Positions 25,501-35,346 of a stretch of DNA of 64,000 nt are shown piece by piece. The stretch lies in NCBI GenBank assembly GCA_001579985.1, contig LRSR01000287.1:1-64000 (forward strand). Direction: 5' to 3'. Source of the DNA: Hypsibius dujardini (Eukaryota; Tardigrada; Eutardigrada; Parachela; Hypsibiidae). Position 1 is the first letter of the stretch; each line of letters opens with the position of its first letter. The notes under the pieces are model-generated. The model was not told where the DNA came from and searched no databases. It saw only the letters and a program-made list of their open reading frames with translations. A program made the translations under genes and the position numbers.

Positions 25501-27243
25501 TGACTTGATAGATTCTTCAAGCACAACAACTTCACACTTTAACGTGTTGATTGATTGCTTGTTTGGATGCCTGTGCGAATTGGCAATTTGTTCTGGATTC
25601 CAGGTCCCATTTCTGCTCCGCCGGGCCACAAAATCGAACGTAAATCAGTTTCAGTCATTAAAAAATGTTTGGTTTCATTTTTGAACTCTGAATGGAACGC
25701 CAGAAATGTTCGGAATTGGAAAATCATTACTGGAAAGTGAAGGAAAGGAAATATTCCGCTTCGGTGAAATACAATCCCAAAAGGTGTCATGATCATGATG
25801 ACTGTCAACAAAACAGAGTATAATAGGCTTCTTGGGATACACGACATACTAAAGTATCTCGTCGATTTCTACTCCATGAATAGTAACAAATAGCATAGGA
25901 AAGAATTCATTAAGGCATTTTTATTCGAGTTATACAATGACTGGTCCAGAAACCAATACCAGGAACTTTTGTATTGACGGAACTGGTCTGGATAGAATGT
26001 GGAGGAGGCGGGCAGAGTCCGTCTTTTTTTAGTGGAGGTGGAGTTCTAGACCAAGCGGGGACTTGTAGCCTAAGCCAATCATTTTGAAACTTGGGGGCAT
26101 GGGGGTCTGATTACCAAGGGCCCCCTCGAATTTCAAAACATTTTTAAGAGCTTCAGTTTTTCGATTAAATTTGAGGAGTTTAACGTAAGCTCTCCATTAA
26201 ATGACTTCAAATATGTACTTAAAAACGGTCCAACTTTGATGGAAAAACGAAAATTTTTGAAAATGTTCTGAAATCCCACGGGGTCTTGGTTTCGGCTTGA
26301 AGGACCCTAAACGAGCTCATACTTTTAATAAACCGCTTTTAGCAATTAAAAATGACGTTTCACATCGGTGTTATTTAGATATTAAACGAAAACCTAAAAG
26401 ATTTGGCAAACATGTCTGGCCGTCAGTTCACCAGCAAGTTCTACAATCGGACGTTTAGCCTTCCATCCCGGAATGTATCGCTGAACGCAATCGGAACGCG
26501 TATGGCTCCAGTTTACATCAATCAGTTTGACAACCAAACTCGTTCCTTCAAAGTATATACACTTGAAAATTATCATCAAGGCAAATACTCTTTTTATAAT
26601 TGCTATCGCTGCAGACTGTTTTGCAACTCAATTCTGAGACAAAGAGCTTATCAACTCCAATGACTCAAGGATCGAGCATTCGGTGGTTTGGCGTAACCTT
26701 TCCACCTAGCGACAAACCAAACTCGGACCGACGGAGCAATGAGCGAGAGACGGTGACGGCTGTTATAGCGACCGTTATCGTCGCGGCCATCATCCTCCTT
26801 CTCACTTCATTTTCTATATGGTAAATTAAAAGTTTTAGTCTCTAATGGCTTAGTGTTAGGCTTCTTATATTCTGAGAAAAACTAGTCGTTTTAGTCACAA
26901 ATATTTTAATTGGCTAACCCTACAATAAAGCTAAAAATTAATTAGATAATTTAATGAAAATTAAAAATGCAGTAAATTAAGAGACTACATCAGGTTGGTT
27001 CTAAGTCAGACTAAATTAAAAATCTCTAGTCATTAAAGTTTTAGTCGACTAAAAAAGCAATTAGTCGAGATACAAAATTTGACTGCTCTAGCTCATCGAT
27101 GACTTTTCATAATTTTCCGCCTCTTCGGCAGGAGAACGTCGAAGACCAAGTATTACAACCAAACCTGGATTCTGGACAGCGAGCGTCTAGGGTGGATACC
27201 GCTGGTATCAAGAAGTTCTCGAGCCCTTACTCATACACTTTAG
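22534..27243 (+). CDS. cyclase-less natriuretic-receptor-like protein, paralogue 1
   Basis: Single-pass receptor without enzymatic domains. Twelve exons: 22534-22885, 22960-23001, 23271-23295, 23367-23665, 23741-23787, 23861-23899, 24019-24093, 24188-24334, 24395-24445, 26379-26552, 26615-26820, 27132-27243; 1569 bases, all phases consistent, 522 residues. A signal peptide (MAVIFLTIVALAPTLLS) is followed by an ANF-receptor-type domain (IRVIMIIAGSGSP, CSFEAVTLGDFGR, RRYGWSTFNLVCD, FGVTFPPSDKPN), several N-glycosylation sequons, and one membrane helix (TAVIATVIVAAIILLL). The frame then stops after a 36-residue tail (SKTKYYNQTWILDSERLGWI). The tail resembles the juxtamembrane start of a receptor cyclase. 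No kinase-homology or cyclase exon follows before 30 kb. Vertebrate NPR-C has the same architecture; a clearance, decoy or G-protein role is inference. Confidence 0.88.
24610..26075. mobile_element. nested transposable elements in intron 9
   Basis: An element absent from the duplicated gene's intron 9. The outer sequence (24610-25003) is a reverse-complement relative of 61195-61460. Inside it, 25004-26056 has inverted ends CTTGGTCTAGAACTCCACCT and the complement at 26037-26056. It is flanked by GGGGACTTGT on both sides (24994-25003 and about 26058-26067), consistent with a target duplication near 10 bp. The class is uncertain (Mutator-like is possible), and no transposase frame was recognised. 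Confidence 0.6.
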
Positions 27244-27589
27244 AAAATTCTGCGTACCGTTGTTTTGGCCTCATTATTGCCCCAAATTTTCCTTGTCTGT
27301 TTTGGTCTACTTGATTGGGATAGCTACTGCAAATATTGGTGCGGCAGAAAGGTAAGAATCTAAAAGTTACTGAAATGGATGGATCCTATCAGAGTCTTCC
27401 AGTTATCAGTAGAAAATATATGAGGAAAGTATAAAGTGAAAAATGGGAAGTGCAGGGTGTAAACTGGAATGAGGAATGTGGACAATGGCTAACCCAGCCC
27501 GGGTCACTTCCACAAATGACAGATCCATCCGTTCAATATTCTCCGGGACTTCAGGTCTCAGTAATTGTCACACCATGGCTCTTTTCCCG

Positions 27590-27965
27590 GACGAAGGGTA
27601 GGATAAATGGATGACTGGACGGACGATAAATGGACCCAGGGGACTGCGGAGAGCCGGATGGATGAGGCAAAAGGTTTCGTCCGTCGATCCGTTCGTTGTA
27701 AATTCATCCGACAATCCGTCCATCGCTCCGATTCGTCCGTCCGTCTCATAGCGATGAGAGAGTACAAGCTATTGCTCACAATTCGCGCTTGCAACAGCCC
27801 AAAATGTTACTTTTGCAAGGTTTGTTAACTCATCTGACTGGAGGAAAGTATGGCTGTCTGTCTCTGTGCCTATTCTGTGCCTGTTTTACTGTCTGTATCT
27901 GTATCTGTGTCTGTGGTTGTGTCTGTCTCTGGGCGTCTCCGGGTATGGGTAGATGTATGGGTCTA
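27590..27965. repeat. simple-sequence region (CGTC/GGAC and TGTCTG-like)
   Basis: Degenerate tetranucleotide-like sequence rich in CCGTCCGT and GATGGA words (27600-27760), then TCTGTGTCTGT repeats (27840-27960). The open frames across it are repeat artefacts. Confidence 0.7.
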
Positions 27966-28229
27966 GGATTGGGTCTTAGTCGGGGTCGGGTACATGTCTG
28001 GTATATGTCAGTAGTGATGATATGCCGTTTCTGGCACAATTTAAGAATTAGCTATTTTAGGGTTATAACTACCTAAAAAATGACTAAAACAAGTCATTTT
28101 ATAGGGATATACCATTTCTGATACTTTAAGGATTGGAAATTTTATCTTGATTTATCAATAAGTTTAATTTTTCCTATGACAGTAATTAATTTAACAACCT
28201 CTGCGTCTAAAAAATCTATTAACTCCTCT

Positions 28230-28790
28230 TAATGTATGATAATATTATCTCGTTCTTGAATATCATCCAATCGTTTCTGTCTTTCTTCGGCTAGCTCGAC
28301 TGCGGGGACAAGAAGTTGGTAATCCGACTGTTGTGTTAACCCAGTGTGGTGATAGCTCTTTTGAGAGAACTCTTGGTTCTTCAGATTTAGAGATAGTGTT
28401 AGATGATGTTTTGTTTTCGTTTGCATTACCGCCATGTACTTTATTATCTCGCTGGAATAAATCTATGTGTTTATCTATGTGTGTCTATCTATGTGTCTAT
28501 CTATGTATCTCTATTAAGTAGCTCTTGAAATTCCTAATTTTTTACAAGTGTCCGTTACGATTACAACTCTTTTACTAATAATATTTTTAACGTCCTCAAA
28601 GGATTCGCCTGAATATTTTTGGCGATTAAGGTACACAAAATCAAACATATTAACATCAGATGTTTCAGATGTCTCAGATGTCTCAAATATAATATATGAA
28701 ATAAAAACAACTCATTTTCGCCAATACATCCCGGACAAAAGTAAGGACTGAAATGTCTCAGATGTCTCAGACAATAAATCATGTTTTTAA
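28230..28790 (-). other. unassigned coding-like remnants
   Basis: On the minus strand the stretch 28510-28690 reads as a plausible protein piece (ETSETSETSDVNMFDFVYLN followed by YSGESFEDVKNIISKR) ending in a stop. 28229-28435 gives another (VELAEERQKRLDDIQERDN). I do not recognise either. They may be fragments of a decayed element or a lost gene, and no start, signal or splice chain ties them together. Confidence 0.2.
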
Positions 28791-28812
28791 AAGGATATTG
28801 GATATTGAACTA

Positions 28813-29060
28813 GTAAATTTCTTAGTTATTTCAGGGTTCAGCTGGTTCAGCGGACGTTCAGTCGGTTCAGTAAAATGTGTTAGTTACTGCGCAATACTTG
28901 ATCGTTTTGCTCTTGGTTGGACACTTTTCCCATATTTTATTACGGATATGAAATGCTGAGTTGTTGATCTGCTTATTTATGTCGGAGTTCAACCGGTTCA
29001 GTTGAAGTTCAGTCTGTTCAGTAAAGCAATACTCGACCGCTCGGGTTTTAACTGGACAGT
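28813..29060. repeat. two-copy tandem repeat, unit about 165 bp
   Basis: The block CAGCTGGTTCAGCGGACGTT followed by GTTCAGTAAA and a CAATACTTGATCG stretch (28840-28930) recurs diverged at 28990-29060 (CAACCGGTTCAGTTGAAGTT, then GTTCAGTAAAGCAATACTCG). It is too diverged to be recent. Confidence 0.6.
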
Positions 29061-29179
29061 GCAACCCATTTCCTCTTCGAATAACGAAATCCGTCTGTCG
29101 ATTTACTCATCTGTCTAGAAGTCGAATCAGTATTATTTTAGTCTGTTTCGAATACGACTGTTGACAGCGAGAGCATCGG

Positions 29180-29498
29180 TATGCCCATCAGGAAAGCCGA
29201 TAATTAGGAGACCCAAATCTGTCAGGAGCACCATCAGCAACTTCTTCAAGGCATCCGTAGCGCCTTCGACATTCCCACTGCCTTGCGGCTCTGCTGTCTG
29301 TCCCTTTTCCTTAAGAAGACCGCGGCGCCGTTGGAGGCGCCCGGCAAGTTTGTGCCGCAGATTTTAGCCATTGTCAAGCCGGACTTGAAGCCGGAACAAG
29401 CGGCCGTTTTGGAGCAGGCACGGGATATGATGCAGGACGGCGGCCAGTCTCCTGATGATATTCGTGCAGTCATTTTGAAATTGGCCGATTTGGCATAG
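29180..29498 (+). CDS. hypothetical GC-rich terminal exon
   Basis: An open frame preceded by an AG at about 29222 reads QQLLQGIRSAFDIPTALRL, continues through LKKTAAPLEAPGKFVPQIL, then PEQAAVLEQARDMMQDGG, and ends in DDIRAVILKLADLA with a stop at 29496-29498. It is GC-rich compared with its surroundings and looks helical and amphipathic. No homologous family was recognised and no upstream exon or signal peptide was found. It could be the last exon of a small gene or chance coding potential in a GC-rich island. Confidence 0.3.
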
Positions 29499-29689
29499 TG
29501 TGGATTAATTTGCGAGAGTAGATTGTACAAGGATGGATTAATTGTGCAAAAATGGATGAGTAGGTTCACGGTGGAGAAAAAGGGCGTACGGCGGAGAGTT
29601 CATAAAAATAGAACCAGTCAGCGGAGTTTTCGATTTTTGGTAATTAATTCATGCGGAGCGAGCGAGGCGAGCGAAGCATTTCTTATTCA

Positions 29690-29960
29690 GCTCTGCTGGT
29701 GGCCGGTTTGATGTCCGGCGTCGCCCACGCGTACGCACGCCCACGCGTACGCATGGGCACGTGTACGGTCCGCGTGGGCGCGTGAGCGAGGACGACGCGC
29801 TGTGTGTATGACGTCACGCAGCGCTGCATTCAGCTCTGCTGGTGGCCGGTTTGATGTCCGGCCTCGCCCACGCGTACGCACGCCCACGTGTACGGTCCGC
29901 CCACGCCGTGTGGGTGGGCGACGCGCTGTCCGTGTGTCTGACGTGACGTCCTTGCCCATT
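29690..29960. repeat. GC-rich two-copy tandem duplication, unit about 138 bp
   Basis: CAGCTCTGCTGGTGGCCGGT begins at 29690 and again at about 29829. Each unit continues through CGCCCACGCGTACGCACGCC-type sequence to a GACGCGCTG block and a TGACGTCACG/TGACGTGACG word. The units contain alternating purine-pyrimidine CGTACGCACG stretches. GC content is far above the neighbouring AT-rich DNA. Confidence 0.8.
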
Positions 29961-30092
29961 GCCCATTGCCCCAATTATCAATACGCGAGCTCCGCATTTC
30001 TTAGTGTATAACATACACTTGCTAGTTGTTTAGTTTTCGTTCATGCGGGACAGCAAAAAAGTATTTATTCATCGGTTAGATGTTTAAATAAA

Positions 30093-30926
30093 GGAACTGG
30101 CTATTCGGCCGGAGTTTCTCCGGCCGAATAGCCAAGTCACTATCCAGCCGGACTTTCACGGCTGAATAGCCAAGACACTATTCAGCCGGGTTTTCTCCGG
30201 CTGAGCAGCTTTAATTCCTTATCCAGCCGGACTTTCTCGGCTGAATAGGCCAACCACTGCTTAGCCGTTTTTTTTACCAGCAATACAGACAAATCACTAA
30301 GTCGGCTTTCTCTTAACTTGGCGTACATAAATACCGAATAATAAGGAGAGAAACTAGCGAATAATCGAAAAATTATGCGGTCAATCAACACTTAAAGATC
30401 TCGTTTTTTGGAGCAATCATTTGGACATTCAGTCGCCTCCCGCCACGTTTTTGAGGAGCAGGAAAAATTAAGGTCTCGCCGATGATGATTTTTCATGATG
30501 ATGATGAAGACCGGACCTGTCTTCCTACACCATTCATCCCGAAACTGCTCAAACTCTTCCCAGTTTTGGAAAGTTTTTCCCATCTCCATTAAGCAGGCAA
30601 AACGTTGTGGAAACACTCAAGCGAAATACTATGCAGGATAATTGGAACACTCTCTATAAATCTCGTTCGCGTGGGTTGTCGTCATTGAGATCTCGCTATT
30701 AGTCTCCTTGGAACTGGTATATACTCCTAGGTTTCAGCGGCTTCTGAAAAATTTTCACTGGAATTTCACCAAGTCTAATAATTCGCTTCAAAATTGACAG
30801 GTGGTCCCATATTGTGAAAAAAGTCCGGCCGAGCAGGCCAACTAGTGGCTTGCCCATGTAGCCGGAGAAAGTCCGGCTGGATAGTGACTTGGCTATTCAG
30901 CCGTGAAAGGCCGAATAGCTTTGACC
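30093..30926 (-). mobile_element. Mutator-like (MULE) element with palindromic terminal sub-repeats
   Basis: An 834-bp element bounded by the 9-bp direct repeat TTAAATAAA (30084-30092 and 30927-30935), the target-duplication length typical of Mutator-like elements. Inverted ends are GGAACTGGCTATTCGGCC on the left and the complement of GGTCAAAGCTATTCGGCC on the right. Both ends carry several CTATTCAGCCGGACTTTCTC-type palindromic units of about 40 bp (30100-30265 and 30820-30920). On the minus strand 30392-30616 encodes GKTFQNWEEFEQFRDEWCRK then TGPVFII. This resembles the N-terminal segment found in ZSWIM-type proteins, which I associate with Mutator-type transposases. No DDE domain is present, so it is non-autonomous. 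It lies 15 bases beyond the stop codon of the GH3 gene. Confidence 0.72.
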
Positions 30927-30941
30927 TTAAATAAAACGGAA

Positions 30942-33900
30942 TTAAACAACGATGGTATTACGTAGAAAGTCCACGAGAGGCTGCTTGAACAGGACTCGTG
31001 GTATTTTTAACTGGGAAGGCGACGTGGAAGAGGTATTAATCATGAATTCCCGTAACCGCTGAAAGGATCCAGGGACCACGAGGAGGACCCTCGCAGGAGC
31101 TAGGCCTTCCTTGTCGCGTTGATATTTGTAGCCATATCCACTGCACTGGCTTTTCATTAGAAAACGATCCAACTGAAAAAGAACCATTGAAGGTTAGGAC
31201 ATTTCAGTACTCCAAAATCTACCAATAGAAGATTATTAACAATGAAATTGAATATGAATATTTTAATAATTTCAGGAGAAAAAAAGACCATTAGGCTCAT
31301 GCGCATAAAAGTACAGTATAATTACAAAAAAACTGGTATATATATACGCGCGTATAAATTAAAATTAAACTAAATACAAATACCATGTATAGTACTGTAA
31401 GCATACATAATTAACCAAAAATTTTATGCCATCAATAGAGGTTGCCTGACATGGAAACCCATAAAACCATGAAATCATTATTAGTACATTGTATACTGTA
31501 GCCAACAAAAGCCAACACAGTCCAAAAAGCGCTGTGAAGGTGTCAAGTGAAGTTGTGAATTGACATTTGTGAAGTTCGGGAAATTAAAAGAATTTTGAAA
31601 TAAGTTTTACCCCAAAACCTCCTCTTATATTTATAATAATACAAATTCTAAAACATAAATAATCTGTAAAAATTGCAGCATTACGGACATGCACTTGTAC
31701 TTCGTACTTATTTGTAATCAGTACATACTTGTACTTATACTTTTGACGTACTTGTAAATAGTAGTTTTACTTTTTTGAGACATGGTTTTGGAACGTAGAT
31801 TCATTTTTTTACTAAACAAGAAAAGTACCCATTCATAAAAAACAAACAGAATTTAACTTTTAATTGATCCTCATATCAATTTCTTACAAATTCGTATTAA
31901 ACAAACTTCATTTCACAACTTTACAGCGCTTTTAGACCGTGCCCTAAAAAAACAACCAAGCTATGGAATGAAGAAATCTCTCTGTAGACTGTATCCATCA
32001 TACATATACTGACGACAATGAGTACTGTACCTCTGCGCCCAATTGAGTTTCCAATTTTTCCCGGTCTTCCTCAATGAGGCCCTGCAGCTCGAGGAAGAGC
32101 ACATAAAACGGCGTCATTCCCTGGCCCGCCGGGGCTATCTTCAAGTTCAGCAGAGCACTTTCACACGAAGTAAAGTCGACGATGCGGCTAAAGTGGTGTT
32201 GAGCGGAGAAGAGGTTGTTGAGATGCGCGACCGCAGCCAGCAGCACATCTTCCGATGTTTTCTCCCCTCGAATATTGAGCTGTTGCAATGACCTAATTGA
32301 CATTTGAAAAAATAATTTCTGATGCTCATGCCTTGACATGATAATGATGTAATTGTGGAGAGCTCGTACCGATGAACATATTGTATGGCGGGAAACTGGC
32401 CGTGAAAGTCAACCACTCGGACGACATCGCCGATCCGGTAGCGGTAGAGTCGACCGAAATTGGTCAGTATCGGTTCGTATTCTTTTCCTTTCTCAACCTA
32501 ATATACAGTTGGGGGAAAGTTCCAAGTTGCAAATTGGCAATGGCTTAAATAATTTATTTGAATTTAAAAATATCATTTAAAGATTGTCAATGGAAGTGGA
32601 TTCTGATTTCAGTTTACAGCAAAAACTCGGGTACACTATATTTGTATTTATTCAAACGTTGTAGACTTGAAACATTTCATATCAATGGGTTCTGTTTTTT
32701 AAAATAGTTTTATAAACTTACAAATTTACAAATTTCCAACTGATAGTGTCTCTCTCATTTAAATTGAAAATCGTCGTTCTCACAAGCTAATTCATTTAAT
32801 TTTGATTTTTGGATCAACGCGGCCAAGGACTATACCGCCAGAATTCGCTGTTGCGTTTATAAACAAATCAAACCTCGGTTTTATATTAAAATTACCCATA
32901 TGTATATGTATATCCAAATTTATATCTATATACTATATATGCATCTATTAATTTATCTATATTAGTTTTAAAATTTATAGTATAATGAAATATAGGTATT
33001 TATGTATCGGTTTTATCAAAAAATGATCTGGAAGAGTTGTATTGTACCTGTTCTGCGAATACTGTAGCCGGCTCTGTGTCCTCAGAGTTCTCCAACGGCA
33101 TGAATTCAAAAAAAAACGGATTTGACGGCCAAGAGGAAGCCTACGTCATCTCCGTCTTTTTCGGGCCATTCGTTGTAGCCAAGTATTCCTTCCGTTGAGG
33201 CATACCAGGGAGTATAGATTTTGACCGCTGGAACGTATCGTGTTTATTCAATAGAAGATTATGTATGACTGCTAGTTGTGACCGTTTTACTTGAATGACT
33301 GTAAGCCTGTCTTAGACAGTTTCCAAATGTGTTAGCACGATGCAATGTATCTCTCTGTTCGCCTGTCTTTCTGTCTGTCTGTCATATGTCTGTCTGCCTG
33401 CCTACCTGCCTGCCTGCATGTCTGTTAGTCTCTTTGACTTCTTCGTTCGTCAGTTTTCCTGTTTTTATTTGTCTGCCTGACCGTCTGTATGTTGGGTTCT
33501 TAAGTCAGCAGACAACACCTTTTGTATATTTCTCGCGCAAGATGGCGCTATACTGCTGAAATGATCCTGATGCAATGGAGTTAATCAGCGTCAATTTTGG
33601 CCATATCCTCACACCAATGTTATCAAATCCTGCAAATAACGCAGCATATAGGTACAGAACATAAATGCAGTCAAAAAAATCAAGCCAATTTTTTTTAATT
33701 ATGCCATCTACCGTATAGTCGTTCAGGTCGATCAAACTTCAAACCAAATAAGGTAAAATACGACTGACCTTGAGAGAATTCTTTTTCGAGTTCGTCAGCC
33801 CTGGCAGGCATCGGGTTGAGCCGCTTTTCTAGTTCAATCCGAATTTCGACTGAAACTTTTAGCTCGCGGTTAAGGGTGCCCTCTCGGATGTCATGGACCA

Positions 33901-35346
33901 TTTCGCGCCAATTTTGCTCCATCGTCCGGAACATAAAATAGACCAATGACGCGAACAGAGCATCGATTCGCGCCAGATCTCGGTGTCGCAGTCCGAACAG
34001 AGTGTGGACGTACTGGGCGGCCGTGCTGTCCGCGATTTCGAAGCCCATCGGTGGTGTGGTGTAGACGTCTCGACGGCAAATGCTGTAGGATAACCGCTGG
34101 AACGCGGAGACGGGTCCCAGATACACGCCAGATGGGGTCTTCGTCAAGAGCCTTGTTGGATTGTATAGTAAGTTCATTGTCTGATACAAAAAAAAACCAA
34201 GAACTCTCGGTATCTGTTTATCTGCCTGTGGGCATGTCTCTATGTCTGTGTTTGCCTGTCTGCCTGTCTGTTTGTCTGTTTGTCTGCCTGCCTGCTGTTT
34301 GCGTTTATCTCCTTCGTACCTACTCGAAGGTACGTACATACCTACTACATATTGCCCCTGCGTCCAGAACATGGTTTTAACTTGCGGAACAATGCTCGGC
34401 TTTCCCGTCGTTCCTGACGTGGCTCCATAGTACAACACCTCCTCCTTTGTCAAAACGTTCGTTGCGCCTTCCGTCATCCGCTGGACTAAATCGGCGTAAT
34501 GCGCATATTTTGTCACGGGATGCGCTTTGACAAAATCCTCTCGAGTGTTGACATGCAAAAGTTTGCATTTCAGTCTATATTCAGTTTTTCCGTTCAGTTT
34601 CAGTATCCGTAATAGAACGTCGTTTTGAACAATTTTCGGTCGATTTATGTCTCGTCTTTGCCGCCATGCGTGATACTTCCCAGCAATTTGGATGGCCTTG
34701 TTCAAACAATAATGAAATAGGCCAACCGAAAAGGTAAACGTTGGCTCCTTAAAGATGGCCACTCTCAGGAGGATGGTCAGAACAACAGCTGCACTAAAAC
34801 CTGTCCAAAATTATCTTTGCTCACTTGAAACACAAAGAATACTAAAGTAATCGAAACCTATTTAAAATAACAAGTAACAAGTTTGACAGAGACAAGTATT
34901 TACAAAACCAAATTTAATCATTATTTGTGAATTTAATACAAAATGAGCATAATGAAAACTTTAAGTTGAAGGTACTACAGCTTACCAATCAGGTACGTAA
35001 CAATACATAGTGCTGGATGGCTGGAGCTTGCCAGTAAGACAAATGCGGCACTAAGGCTGCCAAAAATTAGTTTAGTTTTCATGTCCGTAGAATTCTTCTC
35101 TAATTCTTCCAGTAGATCAGACAGAAAACGGTTAATGTAAAGAATTATGCATTGTAATTGGCACAGGAAACGTGCGATGGCTGCTTCACTATTGTTTGTA
35201 TTGAAGAGCTAATATGTCTACGCGTGATAAGAATACCCACCCTCTCGAGGGACTGACGATGCACGGGAAATCTTTACGCCGTCCATGTGCAAGTGATTTA
35301 TCTGCTGCTGATGTTCGGTTATCTTACTATCATCCAACAAACTCAT
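30942..35346 (-). CDS. membrane-anchored GH3-domain protein (ANL superfamily)
   Basis: GH3 proteins adenylate a carboxylate and, in plants, conjugate it to an amino acid; the role of the animal homologues is unknown. Exons: 35241-35346, 34986-35099, 34346-34788, 33769-34180, 33519-33629, 33048-33227, 32370-32491, 32031-32292, 30942-31172. The protein is about 659 residues. It begins MSLLDDSKITEHQQQ, then has two hydrophobic segments (LIFGSLSAAFVLLA; AVVLTILLRVAIF), so membrane anchoring is likely. Motifs: YYGATSGTTGKPSIVP (ATP/AMP loop), YTPWYASTEG, and LYRYRIGDVVRVVDF. All exon phases fit except in the 33048-33227 exon. There a run of nine T (minus strand; eight expected before GAATTC) puts the frame out by one base: either a homopolymer sequencing slip or a real disabling change. 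Confidence 0.88.
34181..34345 (-). repeat. in-frame intron with GGCA/GACA microsatellite in the GH3 gene
   Basis: The intron between exons 3 and 4 is 165 bases long, a multiple of three, and has no in-frame stop on the coding strand. It contains CAGGCAGGCAGACA-type repeats that would read as AGRQTDKQTGRQ. Splicing out is supported by the good donor (GTAGGT), the T-rich acceptor, and the fit of flanking motifs. Confidence 0.6.

Larger units (their letters stand above)
20873..27322 (+). repeat. segmental duplication, copy 1 (short-receptor locus)
   Basis: Sequence from CAGTATTTATAATCAACAAT (about 20882) onward aligns with 54456-60973 in the same orientation. The match covers about 1.6 kb of upstream DNA, all twelve exons, the introns and about 80 bases past the stop codon. 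Differences include a 173-bp element present only here (21694-21866), extra intron 9 DNA here, and a 995-bp element present only in copy 2. Confidence 0.9.

Noticed and set aside
29161-29367. Arg-rich plus-strand frame
   Set aside because: Out-of-frame shadow of the more protein-like frame ending at 29498.
27244-30080. Kinase-homology or cyclase exons for the first short receptor
   Set aside because: I found no piece resembling HGNLKSS, the dimerisation helix, FSD or FGDTVN motifs on the plus strand here or after the other two short receptors.
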